The notes beneath the pieces were generated by a model, which had not been told where the DNA came from, searched no databases, and saw only the letters and a program-made list of their open reading frames with translations. From Nansenia antarctica (taxonomy: Eukaryota; Chordata; Actinopteri; Argentiniformes; Microstomatidae), in NCBI GenBank assembly GCA_963989245.1, contig OZ022353.1, positions 31,580,298 through 31,644,297 on the forward strand: DNA of 64,000 nucleotides, in the 5' to 3' direction. A program made the translations under genes and the position numbers. Positions 33,401-45,775 of this stretch are shown here, one piece after another (the stretch's first letter is position 1; each line of letters begins with the position of its first letter).

Positions 33401-34315
33401 GCTATTCAAAATAAATAACTGTCCATTTGTAGAATGTGCCGACAGCTCTGATTGGACTCAGGTAAAGTCAATTGAAATCAATTCAAGTTGATATGATCAA
33501 AAGACACCCAGACACTGTCAAACTGGTTGAGGGACATCATAATCCCTTTCACAACAGGTGGAACTATTGACATTGTGTAATAAACTCATAGAGTAGATTA
33601 TAATGATTTAAATGATCATTTACTAATGACAGCAAAAGAGGGAGAGAGGAGGATAGAGAGGGAGAGAAGGAGAGAGAGCAGGATGGTGTCGGCACACCAG
33701 AGAGAGAGAGAGCAAGAACCAGGTGAGAAAGTGGACAGGTAGTCAAGACCACAAAAGTAGCATTGTGAACCGATGGTTCTCGAGCCTAATGGCCCATAGG
33801 GCAGGATTCTCCTGTTTCTGTAGCGTGAGGCGGCTTGATGTACAAGTACACCCCCTGGACATGACGCTGGTATGTCGCAGGGTCTTACCCCCAACCAACC
33901 CTTAATGCTGAGTTATCATCACCGAGGGGGGGGGTTCCATGCCACAGTCCATGCCACCCCCCCAAGGCAGCAAACCTAGGGGAAACACTGAGAGCAGATA
34001 GATGAACTGTTCAGTGTCAATCTTGTAGAGATGGAGATGGAGGTTAAATCTCCAGAATAATGTCCAGCTACAATCGCAACAACATTCACAACATTTCTGG
34101 AGCCTGGTAGACCCAGACAACTATAAGAATATTCACCAAGCAGCCCTGAAAGTATTTGCTTTATTTGTCTACATACCTTTGCGAATCAGCTTTTTCTGAT
34201 ATGAATGTAATGAAATCTACATTCTGAACAAGACTGACAGATGACCATTTAAATGACTCTATAAGAGTGAACCTAAGTGGATACACTCCAGCATACACAA
34301 CTGTAGTAGACTCCA
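33401..34315. other. Intergenic, GA-rich
   Basis: GAGAGAGGGAGAG-type low-complexity at 33640-33715 and a G run at 33927-33935. No gene supported. Confidence 0.45.
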
Positions 34316-34945
34316 TGCAGTGACAGTCATCCCTGATAAGACCATCTACCGCCTGCAGCTAGTCCAAAATGCCGCTGCCAGGCTGGTGTCAGGCACCAAA
34401 ATGAGGGACCACATCTCCCCTGTCCTCATCTCCCTTCACTGGCTCCCAGTGAAGAAGAGAGTGAAGTTCAAAATCTGCACCTTTGTTTTTAAAGCTCTCA
34501 ACAGTCTCGCCCCACCATACATCAAGGACCTCCTGGACCAGTCTACCTCCTCAAGGCCCAGACCCAGGCTCAGGTCCGACGCCCAACTCAGCCTGAGGGT
34601 CCCACGTACCAACCTCAAGAGGAAGGGTGACCGTGCCTTTGCGGTGATAGCACCGACCCTGTGGAACGCGCTCCCTTCTGCCATCAAGTTTGCCCCCACT
34701 CTGGACTCCTTTAGAGCCAAGTAAAAAACCCACCTCTTCCAAAATGACATTCCCTAAATCTACTCCCTATTTGTTGTGAATTGTATGCCTGAGTTTTACG
34801 TTTAAGTCGTCTGTGTCTGATTGCTTTCTGTGTTCCTTGTCTTTGTCTTTATCTGTTCCTTTACCCGAGCTGCGCCCCGGGCCGATGTAAAAGTTGGATG
34901 GGGGGCGCATTATAAATGAAATTAACATAACATAACATAACATCT
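34316..34945 (+). mobile_element. L2/CR1-like LINE 3' end, second subfamily
   Basis: The frame at 34320-34724 reads LQLVQNAAARLVSGTKMRD and SLHWLPVKKRVKFKICTFVF, the same C-terminal domain as 30446-30847 but clearly diverged. It ends at a TAA after FRAK. The 3' tail is (CATAA)n at 34922-34943. 5'-truncated. Confidence 0.75.
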
Positions 34946-35690
34946 CACTAAGTGTAGGAATGAGTCAACACACTTATTATTACACACATGCACAATATTT
35001 TTTGAAAGAGACAAAAAGAGAAAATAATTCGTTATGTGAATGAATGTAAGTAATAAGATATGAGTAGCTCTCGGCCACTTACATTTTTTCAAAGTAGCTC
35101 TCAGATGAAAAAAGGTTGTAGACCCCTGCTTTATGCTGATACATGCCTGCCATCTAGTGGACATTTAAGGGTACGACCAGGTAGGGGGATATTGCTTGTA
35201 ACACAATCCTCATTCCTTCTCTCTCTCTAACCTAATCCCATAGTAACCTTCATAATTCAGTTCTAGATATGTATTTTCTTTATGTGGCTAACACAACTCC
35301 AATTAAACTGCTTCACAAAGTTAAAGTTAATAAATGTATAGTAATAATCACTTTAATAGTAATTACTTTGTTGTTTAGTATCAGGGAGGGAGGGAGGGAG
35401 GGAGAATGGATGACCATCTTTCTTCAGTAGGCCTACCATTTCTAGCTCATGTATATTTCTAATGATTCATTATATGTCTTGTACATGATTCTTGTATAGG
35501 ATTCTTGTTATGATTACATTTCTATTGGGATATTGTCTCAGGCATAGCTGTAAACATGCTTAGCTACTATATTTGTTTCTGTAATCGCAGTTGCTTCTAG
35601 CTATGATATTTAAGATCACTTATCTAGTTACACAATCTTCAGCATAACAAGTTCATAAGATATGAAAAATGCACAAGCAAAAGGAATGGC
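34946..35690. other. hAT end fragment and AT-rich intergenic sequence
   Basis: 35045-35132 reads as the end of a hAT element (AGTAGCTCTC repeats, then GGTTGTAGACCCCTG). A (GGGA)n run is at 35386-35403. The rest shows nothing. Confidence 0.45.
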
Positions 35691-35703
35691 ATCCAAATAA
35701 TTT

Positions 35704-35709
35704 TTATTC
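35704..35709 (-). terminator. AATAAA polyadenylation signal for the coiled-coil gene
   Basis: The minus-strand AATAAA lies 3' of the stop at 35920. A further donor (GTAAGT, 35885-35890) and acceptor (TGTCTCTAG near 35774) indicate that the 3' UTR is itself spliced. Confidence 0.5.
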
Positions 35710-35743
35710 ACGGTGGACAGCAGCTCCGGCCAAGGCTGTTTGC

Positions 35744-36200
35744 AGTTGTGAGCGTCCCCTGGAGGAGTCGGGCGCTAGAGACAGGAGAGAGAGTTCATAT
35801 GAGCTTCACCAGGCCTATAGCTACAGAATAGAATACTTTATTAGTTTAGTTAGTATGTCCTTGGTCTATGTGTTCTATGTGTTGACTTACCTCTGCTGTG
35901 TCCATCGTCGTGAAGACGGTTACTGGGGGGACGGAGGCCGTCTGCCTGAATAGCAGCTCAGCAGCCCAAGGCTCTTCACATATGTGAGCAACCTCTGGAG
36001 GCGGGAACGCTTCTGTTTCTTTGAAGCTCCGCTCTCCTCACAAGGCGTCATCTCAGCTGTCACTGGGCTGGCCGCTAGAGAGAGGAGAGAGAGTTCATAT
36101 GAGCTTCACCAGGCCTTAGCTACAGAATAGAATACTTCATTAGTTTGGTTAGTATGTCCTTGGTCTATGTGTTCTACATGTTGACTTACCTCTGCTGTGT
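35744..36200. repeat. Duplicated 3' exon-intron segment of the coiled-coil gene
   Basis: 35770-35918 and 36075-36217 are near copies (AGAGAGAGTTCATATGAGCT through CTGCTGTGTCCATCGTCGTG), so one exon end, intron and acceptor were duplicated. The second copy now falls in the 3' UTR. Confidence 0.8.
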
Positions 36201-39015
36201 CCATCGTCGTGGGCAACCTCGATGCCCTCCTGTCCTAGGGCTGGAGGCTGGACACTTATCTTCATATCCTCCTGTCCTTGAGCTGGAGGCTGGATACCTA
36301 CCTTGATGTCCTTCTGTCCTTCAGCTGGAGGCTGGACACCATCCTTGATGTCCTCCTGTCCTGGGGCTGGAGGCTGGACACCAGCCTGGTTGGTCCTCTT
36401 GCACTATATCAGTTGTTACAGAAGAAGAATCAATGACAGAACATATCTCTTAAAACCCCAGTATTCCTACAACAACAATGCATAGCTTGTCTGTTGTTTT
36501 ATGATAAACTGGTAAGACTTTACCTTTACATTACATATCCTTAATGTGAAATTATGTGGAATGTGGCTCTCTTATAAATTCATTTCTTTTTTACCTTGCG
36601 CTTCACCATTGAACAGAATTTCCTGAATTTCCCTTTCTTCTTCTTCCCACTCTGCAGGGCCTTGATGTGGTCCTCTGCCTCCCTGGTGGCTTCAACGTTC
36701 TCTAGGAGGGTCGCCTTGACCCCGGCCAGGCTCCCCTCAGTCTCTCGCTGGGCAGCGAGGGCCTGGCTCCTCTCTTTCTCCAGGTCGGAGTTGTCACAGA
36801 CGAGGCTCCTCTTCTCCTGCTCCATAACGTGGACTTTTCTTTTGAGGTCTCTCTCTCTCTGTCTGCTTTCCTCCACCTCCCTGCAAAGCACCAGAGCATT
36901 CTCAGCTGCCGCCAGCTTGTCCTCCAGGGCCTCTTTCTGCAGGGCCTTGATGTGGTCCTCTGCCTCCCTGGTGGTGTTGGCGGTCTCCAGGAGGGTCGCC
37001 TTGACCCCGGCCAGGCTCCCCTCAGTCTCTCGCTGGGCAGCGAGGGCCTGGCTGCTCTCCTTCTCCAGGTCGGAGTTGTCACAGACGAGGCTCCTCTTCT
37101 CCTGCTCCATAACGTGGAGTTTTTGTTTGAGGTCGCTCTCTCTCAGTCTGCCTTCTTTCACCTCCTCCCTGCAAAGGACCAGTGCCTCCTCTGCTGCCTC
37201 CTTGTCCTCCAGGGCCTCACTCTGCAGACTCTTGTCCTCTGCAGTGACGGTATCCAGGAGGGCCTGGTACTCCAACAGGGCCCTCCACTTCTCCTCCTCC
37301 GCTGCCTCCTTGTCCTCCAGGGCCTCACTCTGCAGACTCTTGTCCTCTGCAGTGACGGTCTCCAGGAGGGCCTGGTACTCCAACAGGGCCCTCCCCTTCT
37401 CCTCCTCCTCCGCCTGCACACGCACACACATCCGGGCCACACGAGACATTTTGGGGGTCTCATCTTCGTCAGGCTTCTCCTCCTGGGTATTGGCCTCAGA
37501 GGCCTCGTCACCCGAACAGACCTGCAGGAGCAGAACAGAGGAGGTGTGGCATCATTCATGGCTACATGGTTACACAACACTGGTATAACTGCAGGGACGT
37601 GTGTGCTAATAGTGATGGTTACACTTACAGTAATAGGTCTGTCCTTCTTCAGCCTAGCAGCCTCCTCTAGCCGCCTAGCAGGTTGCCGAAGCGTCCTGTT
37701 TCTCATGGCTACAATATAAAAAACCTTCAGCTTAACAGCCTCCTCCCTCCGCCTAGTAGCCTGCTGAAGGCGTGCCTTCTGCTCATGCTTCCTTCTTGTC
37801 GTTCTTGAGCTATCGTTATACATGGCTACAATATGAAAAACAAGGAAGAGAATGTGAAATTACGTATTTTAGATTTATATATTATTATTATATAATTACT
37901 TGTCCCCTAGTCAGTTCTCAAAACCAACAAACTAAACTGTCAACTTCTATGACGTCTTGCCGCAAGGCCTTCTGGGACCTGCAGTTCTACCTATTCTTAG
38001 TCAATACAACAGAAATGTACTTCTTTAAGTTATGTGACATATTAATCAATCTCTTTTAATTTTCAATCATGTAACATATTAATCAATAATGTAACCTATA
38101 AAGTTAATCATGTAACCTACAAAGTTAATCATGTAACCGATAAAGTTAATCATTTAACCTATAAAGTGAATCATGTAACCGATAAAGTTAATCATGTAAC
38201 CTATAAAGTTAATCATGTAACCTATAAAGTTAATCATGTAACCTATAAAGTTAATCATGTAACCGATAAAGTTACAACAATCCTATTAATACAATCCATT
38301 TACACCTAATATTATTTTCAGCTGTATTAGGTTTATTGTTAAGTGTAGTATGTATGTAGATCCGCCTTCCCTTATTCTGTTATCCATTTTGGCCTTGTTA
38401 TGGTTGTGATGTTTTCAATTGGCAATGTTTGTCTCCTGTTTGTCTGTGTTTTGTCATGGTTGTGTCTTTTATTGTTTCTCCTGTTATTATAGTTAGGGAA
38501 TCTTACCAATAGCTTTTTTCACCAATGGGTTCATATAGGTGTCTAGTAACACCTCTAAAAAGATGCAAACTCAAATCCACTGGGAAAATCCAGGAGAACC
38601 AATCAAAGTTGGGGTACCCAACACATTTTCAGGAGTAAAATATTTCTGCAAATCATTCTAGAATTTTACTGTGCAATCTAGAACTTCCATTAACTGCAAT
38701 GTATGATGTCTGCTGGAGTACATTATGACATCAAATGGAATATTTAGAATGTATGCATGAACATTCTTATAACATAGTACATTAATAAATCAATTTTAGC
38801 AAGAATACTGATCTGTTTCTTGCATTATGTCTAGTACTTCCAACACAAAATAGATAAATAAAAGAAATTTACAGAATAAAGGCGGGCCGTCAAGCCCGTA
38901 GACTTTTACTTGTCAAGGCACATTTTTAAAGCGCAAATCTGTAATTCAAGACTCTCCGGTAATTTACACACAAGACCCACGTTGATCTCTACTCACACAC
39001 ACACACACACACACG

Positions 39016-39066
<51 letters not shown>

Positions 39067-39173
39067 CTGGGTTGGTCGGTTAAGGTGATGTCGTCATCGT
39101 GAATCTCCTTTTCAAGCTGCACAGCAGACTGGACATTGAAGTCATCTCCCTGGTTCTTCTTCTTATTTGGCAT
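35920..39173 (-). CDS. Five-exon coiled-coil protein, function unknown
   Basis: Exons 39065-39173, 37629-37825, 36595-37521, 36190-36397 and 35920-36074 join with matching phases (1, 0, 0, 1) into 1,596 nt, 531 residues plus TAA. Acceptors are TATTGTAG, CTCCTGCAG, GTGCAAG and CTCTCTAG; donors are GTAAGT, GTAA and GTAAGT, plus GTGTGT at exon 1. Residues about 125-395 are a Glu/Lys/Leu-rich coiled coil with two internal duplications (ALLEYQALL-TVTAEDKSLQ twice; MEQEKRSLVCDNSDLEKE twice). A basic tail (KKKKGKFRKFCSMVKRK) follows, then four 16-residue repeats on VQPPA-GQEDIK, then a short basic end. No catalytic domain or signal peptide is seen. It is probably a host gene of a fast-evolving, lineage-specific kind. 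Exon 1 is similar to sequence at the SPRY array edge (17990-18040). Confidence 0.65.
38066..38275. repeat. 21-bp minisatellite in intron 1 of the coiled-coil gene
   Basis: About nine copies of AATCATGTAACCTATAAAGTT with CCGATAAAG variants. Confidence 0.9.
38276..38963. other. Intron 1 sequence, nothing recognised
   Basis: AT-rich, no open frame of interest and no mobile-element end recognised. Confidence 0.5.
38994..39064. repeat. (CA)n directly at the exon 1 splice donor
   Basis: A CA run (GT on the gene strand) begins exactly at the exon 1/intron 1 boundary, so the donor reads GTGTGTG. Confidence 0.85.
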
Positions 39174-39574
39174 TTCTATAACTTTCTACAAACAACTGAA
39201 CAAGGAAGAGAATGTGAAATGACGTATTTTATATTTATATATTATTATTATTATTATAGAATGACTTGTCCCCTATGAGTTCATGGATGACTGTGAGGCT
39301 GTTTGAACTTCCAAAGTGACTGACGTTGATATTGCGTGACATTGTGATTGAAGCATCAGTTGCAGGTGCAACGCGCCAAAAAGCCATTCTCCTTTTCGTA
39401 TTTCTACCTTCAAAAAATATGTCTAGGACGTCGGGTTGTAAAGCAAAAGCTTCTTTATATAAGAATCTCTGTTGGCATTGACACTTTGGATCACTTTCAA
39501 ACAATAAACGAGCTACACTTTGACACTCAGCGGAGTCAGCGCTCGCGCGCACACCCACCCGCGCAGCCACATCC
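39174..39574. other. 5' flank of coiled-coil gene
   Basis: 39200-39275 is a near copy of 37840-37920 (CAAGGAAGAGAATGTGAAAT onward), an intragenic duplication placing intron 2-side sequence upstream of exon 1. Possible promoter, but no TATA box or other element is convincing. Confidence 0.4.
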
Positions 39575-39690
39575 AGACCCCCACCCCACACACACACACA
39601 CACACACACCCGCGCAGCCACATCCAGACCCCCGCCCCACACACACACACACACACACACACCCGCGCAGCCACATCCAGACCCCCGCCC

Positions 39691-39722
<32 letters not shown>

Positions 39723-39773
39723 CACACACACACCCGCGCAGCCACACCCAGACCCCCCCCCCCCCCCCCCCCA
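39575..39773. repeat. CA microsatellite with interspersed minisatellite
   Basis: CA runs alternate four times with CGCGCAGCCACATCCAGACC-type units and end in a C run. Long open frames across it (minus-strand Cys/Val repeats) are by-products of the repeat. Confidence 0.9.
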
Positions 39774-39774
39774 C

Positions 39775-41194
39775 TAGGGTGACCAGGTCCCAACAAACCA
39801 AATGTGGGACAAGGAGTATGTTTGTGTGGGACAATGTGGGACACCCTCTCAACAGGCCTGGATCGAACTTTAGGTGCCCCTAGTAGCATCCCCCCGGCCG
39901 AGAGAGCTATGTCTATCCAATTTTTTTAAATATATGTGCATTTTCATTCTGTTTCCTATTCTGTTTGGTTTATTCAGTAGCATCCAATAGACTTTGCAGA
40001 TAAAAACAAATATATCTTATTTGAATGTGAACCTCACAATAAAGTATCTGTATGGAGCAGAAAGTTAGGTCAAAGTGCAGTATCAATTAAGTATAGTAAT
40101 AAAGAAAAGTAGTATGACAGTGTTAGGCCTGTAGATGATTGAGTATGTAGGCTATCTAGCTAGCTAACTTGCCTCCCATTTGCAACACAAATGCATTGAC
40201 ATAGCTGTCAAGGCTAACGCGCGCACACACTAGACGAAAACATAAAACACAACTCTGCACTCATTCAGACAATGACAGTGATGACAGCTGGTCAAAGGAT
40301 AAACCAATTGCCCAAGTCATTTTTCAGTGTTTTACATAGCCTGATACTACAGATTGTAAGCTTTCAAATGATGTGTCATACATTGAAATCGGAAAAGAAT
40401 TGAAGACGACATGAGTATTTGAATGTTGGTACACGTACACCTCAGACAGAGACTGGGAGAAAAATCACTCTGCTGCAGCAACAAATGCTGTTAACAGCTA
40501 GCGGCTAACAGTGGTACATCGCTACGAACGTCTAAATACGTTTTTATAACATCACACAACATGCTGATAGAACATGAACATGCTAAAAACACATAAATAG
40601 ATGAACACTGTAGTCCTTGCTTTTGAACACGTCCTAAAACGAAAGTGGTCACTTATCAGTAGCCTACGGCAAACGAGAACAGTGAATCCAATCCAGACAT
40701 TATACGTTTTTAGTGATAGTTAAACTATTGTTTATTATATCGAGTGGGTACTTTAAAACTTCAAGTTGGTGTTGTGAAAAAAACAACGAAAACTAGATAT
40801 TGTTGACACAATAAGTGTCACTTTACGACCTTTGAGTCAGCGGCTGGTTCACACATTCAGCCAGCTCTCTATGTCCACGTGGGGCAATGTCCGTTGCCAT
40901 GGGAACATTAATGCTGTTTCCTGATAGGCTGAAGACGTTCCATAGAATCTGGACATTCTGCTGCAACTGAACATGTCAAATCGCTGCGCTTTGTTGCGGC
41001 GCTTAGATGGACACTGGCCCCGTGATGATAGCCTTCCCTGCTTTCTCCACAGCCATTGGATTAATCAGATTTTAGAAAAGTGTTTTAGCCAATCAAAATT
41101 AAATATGCGGGACATCGTCCCAATTTGCGGGACCCACCAAAAGTCGTGAAAATGCTGTGCAGTCCCGCGCAAAGCGGGACATCTGGTCACCCTA
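39775..41194. mobile_element. Non-autonomous TIR element, 1.42 kb, inside the microsatellite
   Basis: Ends TAGGGTGACCAG (39775-39786) and CTGGTCACCCTA (41183-41194) are perfect 12-bp inverted repeats. The inner sequence carries GGGACA motifs near both ends. C runs and CA repeats continue on both sides, so the element inserted into the repeat tract. No transposase frame. Superfamily not assigned. Confidence 0.75.
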
Positions 41195-41634
41195 CCCCCC
41201 CCCCCACACACACACACACCCAGTCACACACACACACACACACAAGTACGCTAACGTCCACAGGCGCTTACCTTGTGATAGCGTCTTGATCCTTGTGATA
41301 CTGACACCAAACTGGCTCGATTGTCTTTTATAAACCCACATGTGATTGTGACGTCATTATGTCATCTCGACTGTTGTGATTATGACGTCATCCGTCTGAG
41401 TTTTGTGTGCAGCCCAGCCTGGTCTCAGAGCTCAATTTTTTTTTACATCTTTAAATCCATTAGGTCTAGGGTAAGGTGACCAGATTTCTCAGATGCAATC
41501 TGGAGACATTTCCAACAAATGTATACATTTTATCATGATGAAATACAGAAACGGGGACAATTGCTGTTTCATTTAATTTGACCTTATTTTGACCAATGTA
41601 TACACATTCAAGCAAGAATACTCAAGTGTAACAA
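41195..41634. other. Microsatellite remainder and intergenic sequence
   Basis: CA runs to 41243, then unremarkable sequence. 41474-41520 (AAGGTGACCAGATTTCTC) resembles the end of the same TIR family as 39775. Confidence 0.5.
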
Positions 41635-41940
41635 CTAGGGGTGTAACGGATCACCTAACTCACGGATCGGATCGTGTCACGGATTTTGAGTCACGGATCG
41701 GATCATTTTTCGGATCAACACAAAACATATATATATTTTTTAATAAAAACAACATTTTCCTTGAATTCTGTAAAAACACCACTTTTAATGTGTGAAACAA
41801 AAAAACAACATTCAAGATGTCAAAACTGATATATATATATATATATATCTCACATATATATATAACATCTATATAATATAACAACATATATATAGCAACA
41901 TATATATAACATCACTGCTGCAAAGTAACAGAGTACTTTT

Positions 41941-42088
41941 TTTGTGTGTTAACACAATCACCCAGGCTGCTTAGCGGGTGATATGACGTGATATAATTGG
42001 GACAGAGATGAGTGAATGAATGTTGTTGTCAACTCAGTACACATGCAGAGAGTGAGAATAAAGCGCACATGATTGTTTTTCTACCGGT
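41941..42088 (+). mobile_element. Partial gypsy LTR, same family as 867-1121
   Basis: Plus-strand match to the LTR (ACCCAGGCTGCTTAG, then GCAGAGAGTGAGAATAAAGC and TTGTTTTTCTACCGG) with substitutions, including a changed TATA-like region. Both LTR ends are missing. Confidence 0.8.
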
Positions 42089-42089
42089 T

Positions 42090-42207
42090 ACATTTGAATG
42101 AATGAATGGTCTTTATTGTCATTGCTACAGTACAGGTACCAAACAACGACATTTAGGAGGGGTGGCTCCCCTGGTGTTAGGGGAAAAAAAAAAAAAAAAA
42201 AAAAAAA
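42090..42207 (-). mobile_element. LINE 3' tail fragment
   Basis: Reverse complement of the 3' tail found at 49690-49800 (GGTACCTGTACT, AATAAAGACCATTCATTCATT), with a long A run at its inner end. Confidence 0.75.
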
Positions 42208-42309
42208 ACGATTTTGCTATTGATCCGCGGTACACATGCGTTCCGAACCGTGGAGGGCGATCCGAACGGATCACGGATTATCCGTGATCCGTTACACCCC
42301 TAGTAACAA

Positions 42310-43391
<1,082 letters not shown>

Positions 43392-44296
43392 CCTAATGAG
43401 AATATTTCTCTGTAGAGTGTATTTTCGAGCAGAGCAGAAACCTTGGAAAGTAGACAGCATTGAGACTGTCTGCGTGCTTTCCCCACGCTTGGATGTAATT
43501 CACTGAGTGGTGAAGAATGGCCTTGTTATTGCTCCATTCAATCATAATGAGCTCGTTAATGGGGAACAATCGGGGCTGAAATGCTTTCTATTGAATGTAA
43601 CGATCGTCCATTAACGGGTAATATGCATACATTGACGTTATAAAGGGGTGGAGGACCCCATGGGTAGGACCCTTGGCAGCAGGTTCGGTGACAATACAAG
43701 CCAAGATTTAAAAAAAATAAAAAAAATAAATGCTTGGAACGGGGACTTTTCCGGGGACAGTTTGTTGCCGGGGGCAGGTCATCCAAACCGGGGATTGTCC
43801 TCGGAAATCGGGGACGTCTGCTCGCCGTAGCCAACGTGCACACCCCAGCAAGCCACCGTCCTGACCGGATCAATCGTTAACATGCTGGTTAAGGATATGA
43901 GAGTCAGCAGTTTGCACTCTCTACTACTACATTTAAAAAATGTGTTTGATGCCTGAGAAGATGCACTATACCCTTTGTTTTGCACTATTACATTACATTA
44001 CATGCAAGTGATGCCAGAAATAAATATGCTGCTGCTGCAAGCTGCAAAGTTCATTAAAAGATCTATTTTTGAGTGAACAATCATTTTAATTGTCTTTATT
44101 TTTAGTTAGCACAGGCCTACAACAACAACTAACAACTTCAAGCTAAATTTAGAAGATGATTTAGAAGATGATAGCTAAATAAGAGCGATTGAGTAATTGT
44201 GCGATAAGCTGTAATGTATGATCTGATTAACGACTAATCGTTAAAATAATCGGTGACTAATCGACTATGAAAATAATCGTTTGTGGCAGCCCGATG
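43392..44296. other. Intergenic, hAT remnants
   Basis: 43735-43825 has GGGGACTTTTCCGGGGACAG-type sequence as in the 39775 TIR family. 44200-44294 is a hAT end (TAATCGACTATGAAAATAAT then GTTTGTGGCAGCCC). No gene. Confidence 0.5.
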
Positions 44297-44483
44297 AAAG
44301 CACAGGTGGGTATACCTGCTGGGCATTGCTGCCTGTCGCACCTCCGACGGTGCCAGTGGGCTGACTGCAGGGTCGTCAGCCGGGAGCCACCCTTCAATGA
44401 TGTTTCGCTCCTTTAATCCCGGAACATCTCAAGGTGGTGGAGCAGTGACAGGGACGTCTCCCTGCCACTCCCTGCAGCCAGCC

Positions 44484-44912
44484 CTATGATCCTCCTTTCC
44501 CCCACGCCTTGTCCTTTCTTCTGAGCCAGAGCCAGAAGCTCCCTTGTTCAGCCTCCTCCGCCAGGTCTTTGAGCGCCTTTCTCAGCTTGGATCCTGTGAT
44601 CCCCAGCGACCTCAGGAGCCGCTGTGTAGATGTTCCTGTATAGCCTCTGCACCCAACTTCCACAGGATAGGTGACTGCCCTCCACCCTGCTTGCAAGCAC
44701 GCAGCTGCCAAGTCTGTGTACTTTTCCTTCTTTCTCTCGAAGGCAGCCTCCATCCCCTCTTCCCATGGAACGGTCAGCTCCGCCATGATGACTGTCCTCA
44801 TCGGGGTAGACCAGAGTACGACATCTGGCCGAAGGGAGGTTGATGTGATCTCGTGTGGGAACTTCACTAGCCTACTTATGTTTGAGGGTTCAAATAAAGC
44901 GTTGACATTCAT
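44484..44912 (-). pseudogene. R2-type endonuclease domain fragment
   Basis: About 140 codons homologous to the C-terminal restriction-like endonuclease of the element at 27286-29976: RPDVVLWS, AELTVPWEEG, RKKEKY and a WLWLRRKDK tail align in order. The RT and zinc knuckle are absent. The 3' UTR-like sequence continues to about 44300. Sequence divergence from the other element is high, so this is another, older copy or a related family. It lies next to, and antisense to, a Harbinger transposase exon. Confidence 0.75.
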
Positions 44913-44932
44913 AATCTAATATCCCGTTTCAG

Positions 44933-45400
44933 AGAGATGTTCAGATCGAAGGGAAAGATGTGGGGTTCTTCATTCTGGGGGACCCTGCATATCCACTATT
45001 GCCGTGGCTCATGAAGGGCTACCCGCAGTCTCCCAGGCTGACACCGGAGCAGGAGTCTTTTAACTATTACCTGAGCTCCGCGAGAACGGCAGTGGAGATC
45101 ACCTATGGGAGGCTTAAGTCCAGGTGGCGAGTCCTCCTGAAGCGCAGTGACTTCCACTTCACGTTTACCCCCTACGTGGTTGCGACATGTTGCGCCCTGC
45201 ATAACTTCTGTGAGAGGGAGAAGGAGCAGGTCCACCCTAGATGGGCAGCAGAAGAAGCAGCAGCCCTCGAGAGGCAGTTCCCTCAGCCTGTGCAACACGC
45301 CAACAATGCCCACCATGATGCTGATGATACCCCCTCTGTCAGACAAGCATTAACTGCTTACATGGCTGCAGGTTTCCCCCTCCGTAGGCACTTGGTGTAG
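44933..45400 (+). pseudogene. PIF/Harbinger transposase, last exon only
   Basis: An exon beginning after the acceptor CCCGTTTCAG reads in phase 0 to a TAG at 45400, about 155 codons. It has FILGDPAYPLLPWLMKGY with the second catalytic Asp and ARTAVEITYGRLKSRWR with the Glu of the Harbinger DDE nuclease (HARBI1-like, DDE_Tnp_4). The first catalytic Asp belongs in an upstream exon, which is replaced here by the R2-type fragment. Excision and integration of Harbinger elements also need a SANT/Myb protein. Such frames are at 49974-50708 and 55680-55979. Confidence 0.8.
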
Positions 45401-45404
45401 GAAG

Positions 45405-45640
45405 GCAAGACAAGGCAAGTTTATTTGTACAGCACATTTCATACAACAGGGACAATTCAAAGTGCTTTACATACATTATTTAAAAATACAGCAAGAGCAG
45501 CATAGTAAGAAAATAAAATTGAATAAAAGCAAATATAAGAAGTAAATAGATAAAACATGTAATAAGACAATAGTTAATGGAAAAAAGACATTGATAGAAG
45601 TGTTTGTGTTAAATCATAACTGTTGAATCTCTACTAGACC
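45405..45640. repeat. Common fish interspersed repeat piece
   Basis: The AAGGCAAGTTTATTTGTACA and CAAAGTGCTTTACATACATT words match a repeat seen widely in fish genomes, then A-rich sequence. Class not decided. Confidence 0.4.
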
Positions 45641-45761
45641 TTGCAGAATCTAATCAATAGTTAATAACTGGGGACGACACATCGAACTTGCGGTCTTAAC
45701 TCGGGCACGCTTTATTATAGAATGAACTCCCTTGAGGGGCGTGGCAATCATAGACATGACA
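45640..45761 (-). mobile_element. 3' LTR of second gypsy element (partial, left limit approximate)
   Basis: The minus strand starts TGTCATGTC directly after a polypurine tract and includes an AATAAA signal. The far end is not resolved. Confidence 0.5.
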
Positions 45762-45775
45762 TCCCCCCTTTTCTT
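45762..45775 (-). promoter_or_regulatory. Polypurine tract of second gypsy element
   Basis: AAGAAAAGGGGGGA on the minus strand, immediately before the LTR start TGTCATG. This is the plus-strand DNA primer site in LTR retrotransposons. Confidence 0.7.

Larger units (their letters stand above)
41635..42303. mobile_element. hAT-like MITE with nested LTR and LINE pieces
   Basis: Ends CTAGGGGTGTAACGGATCAC and its complement at 42303. Flanking TAACAA copies (41629-41634, 42304-42309) are the likely target duplication. Inside, 41941-42088 is a gypsy LTR fragment and 42090-42207 is a LINE 3' tail. An AT run is at 41830-41850. Confidence 0.8.

Noticed and set aside
36596..37719. 330- and 296-codon plus-strand frames
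   Set aside because: Antisense shadows of the coiled-coil exon; the minus-strand frame has matching splice sites.
39235..39889. Cys/Val-repeat and Thr/His-repeat open frames
   Set aside because: Translation of CA/GT microsatellites.
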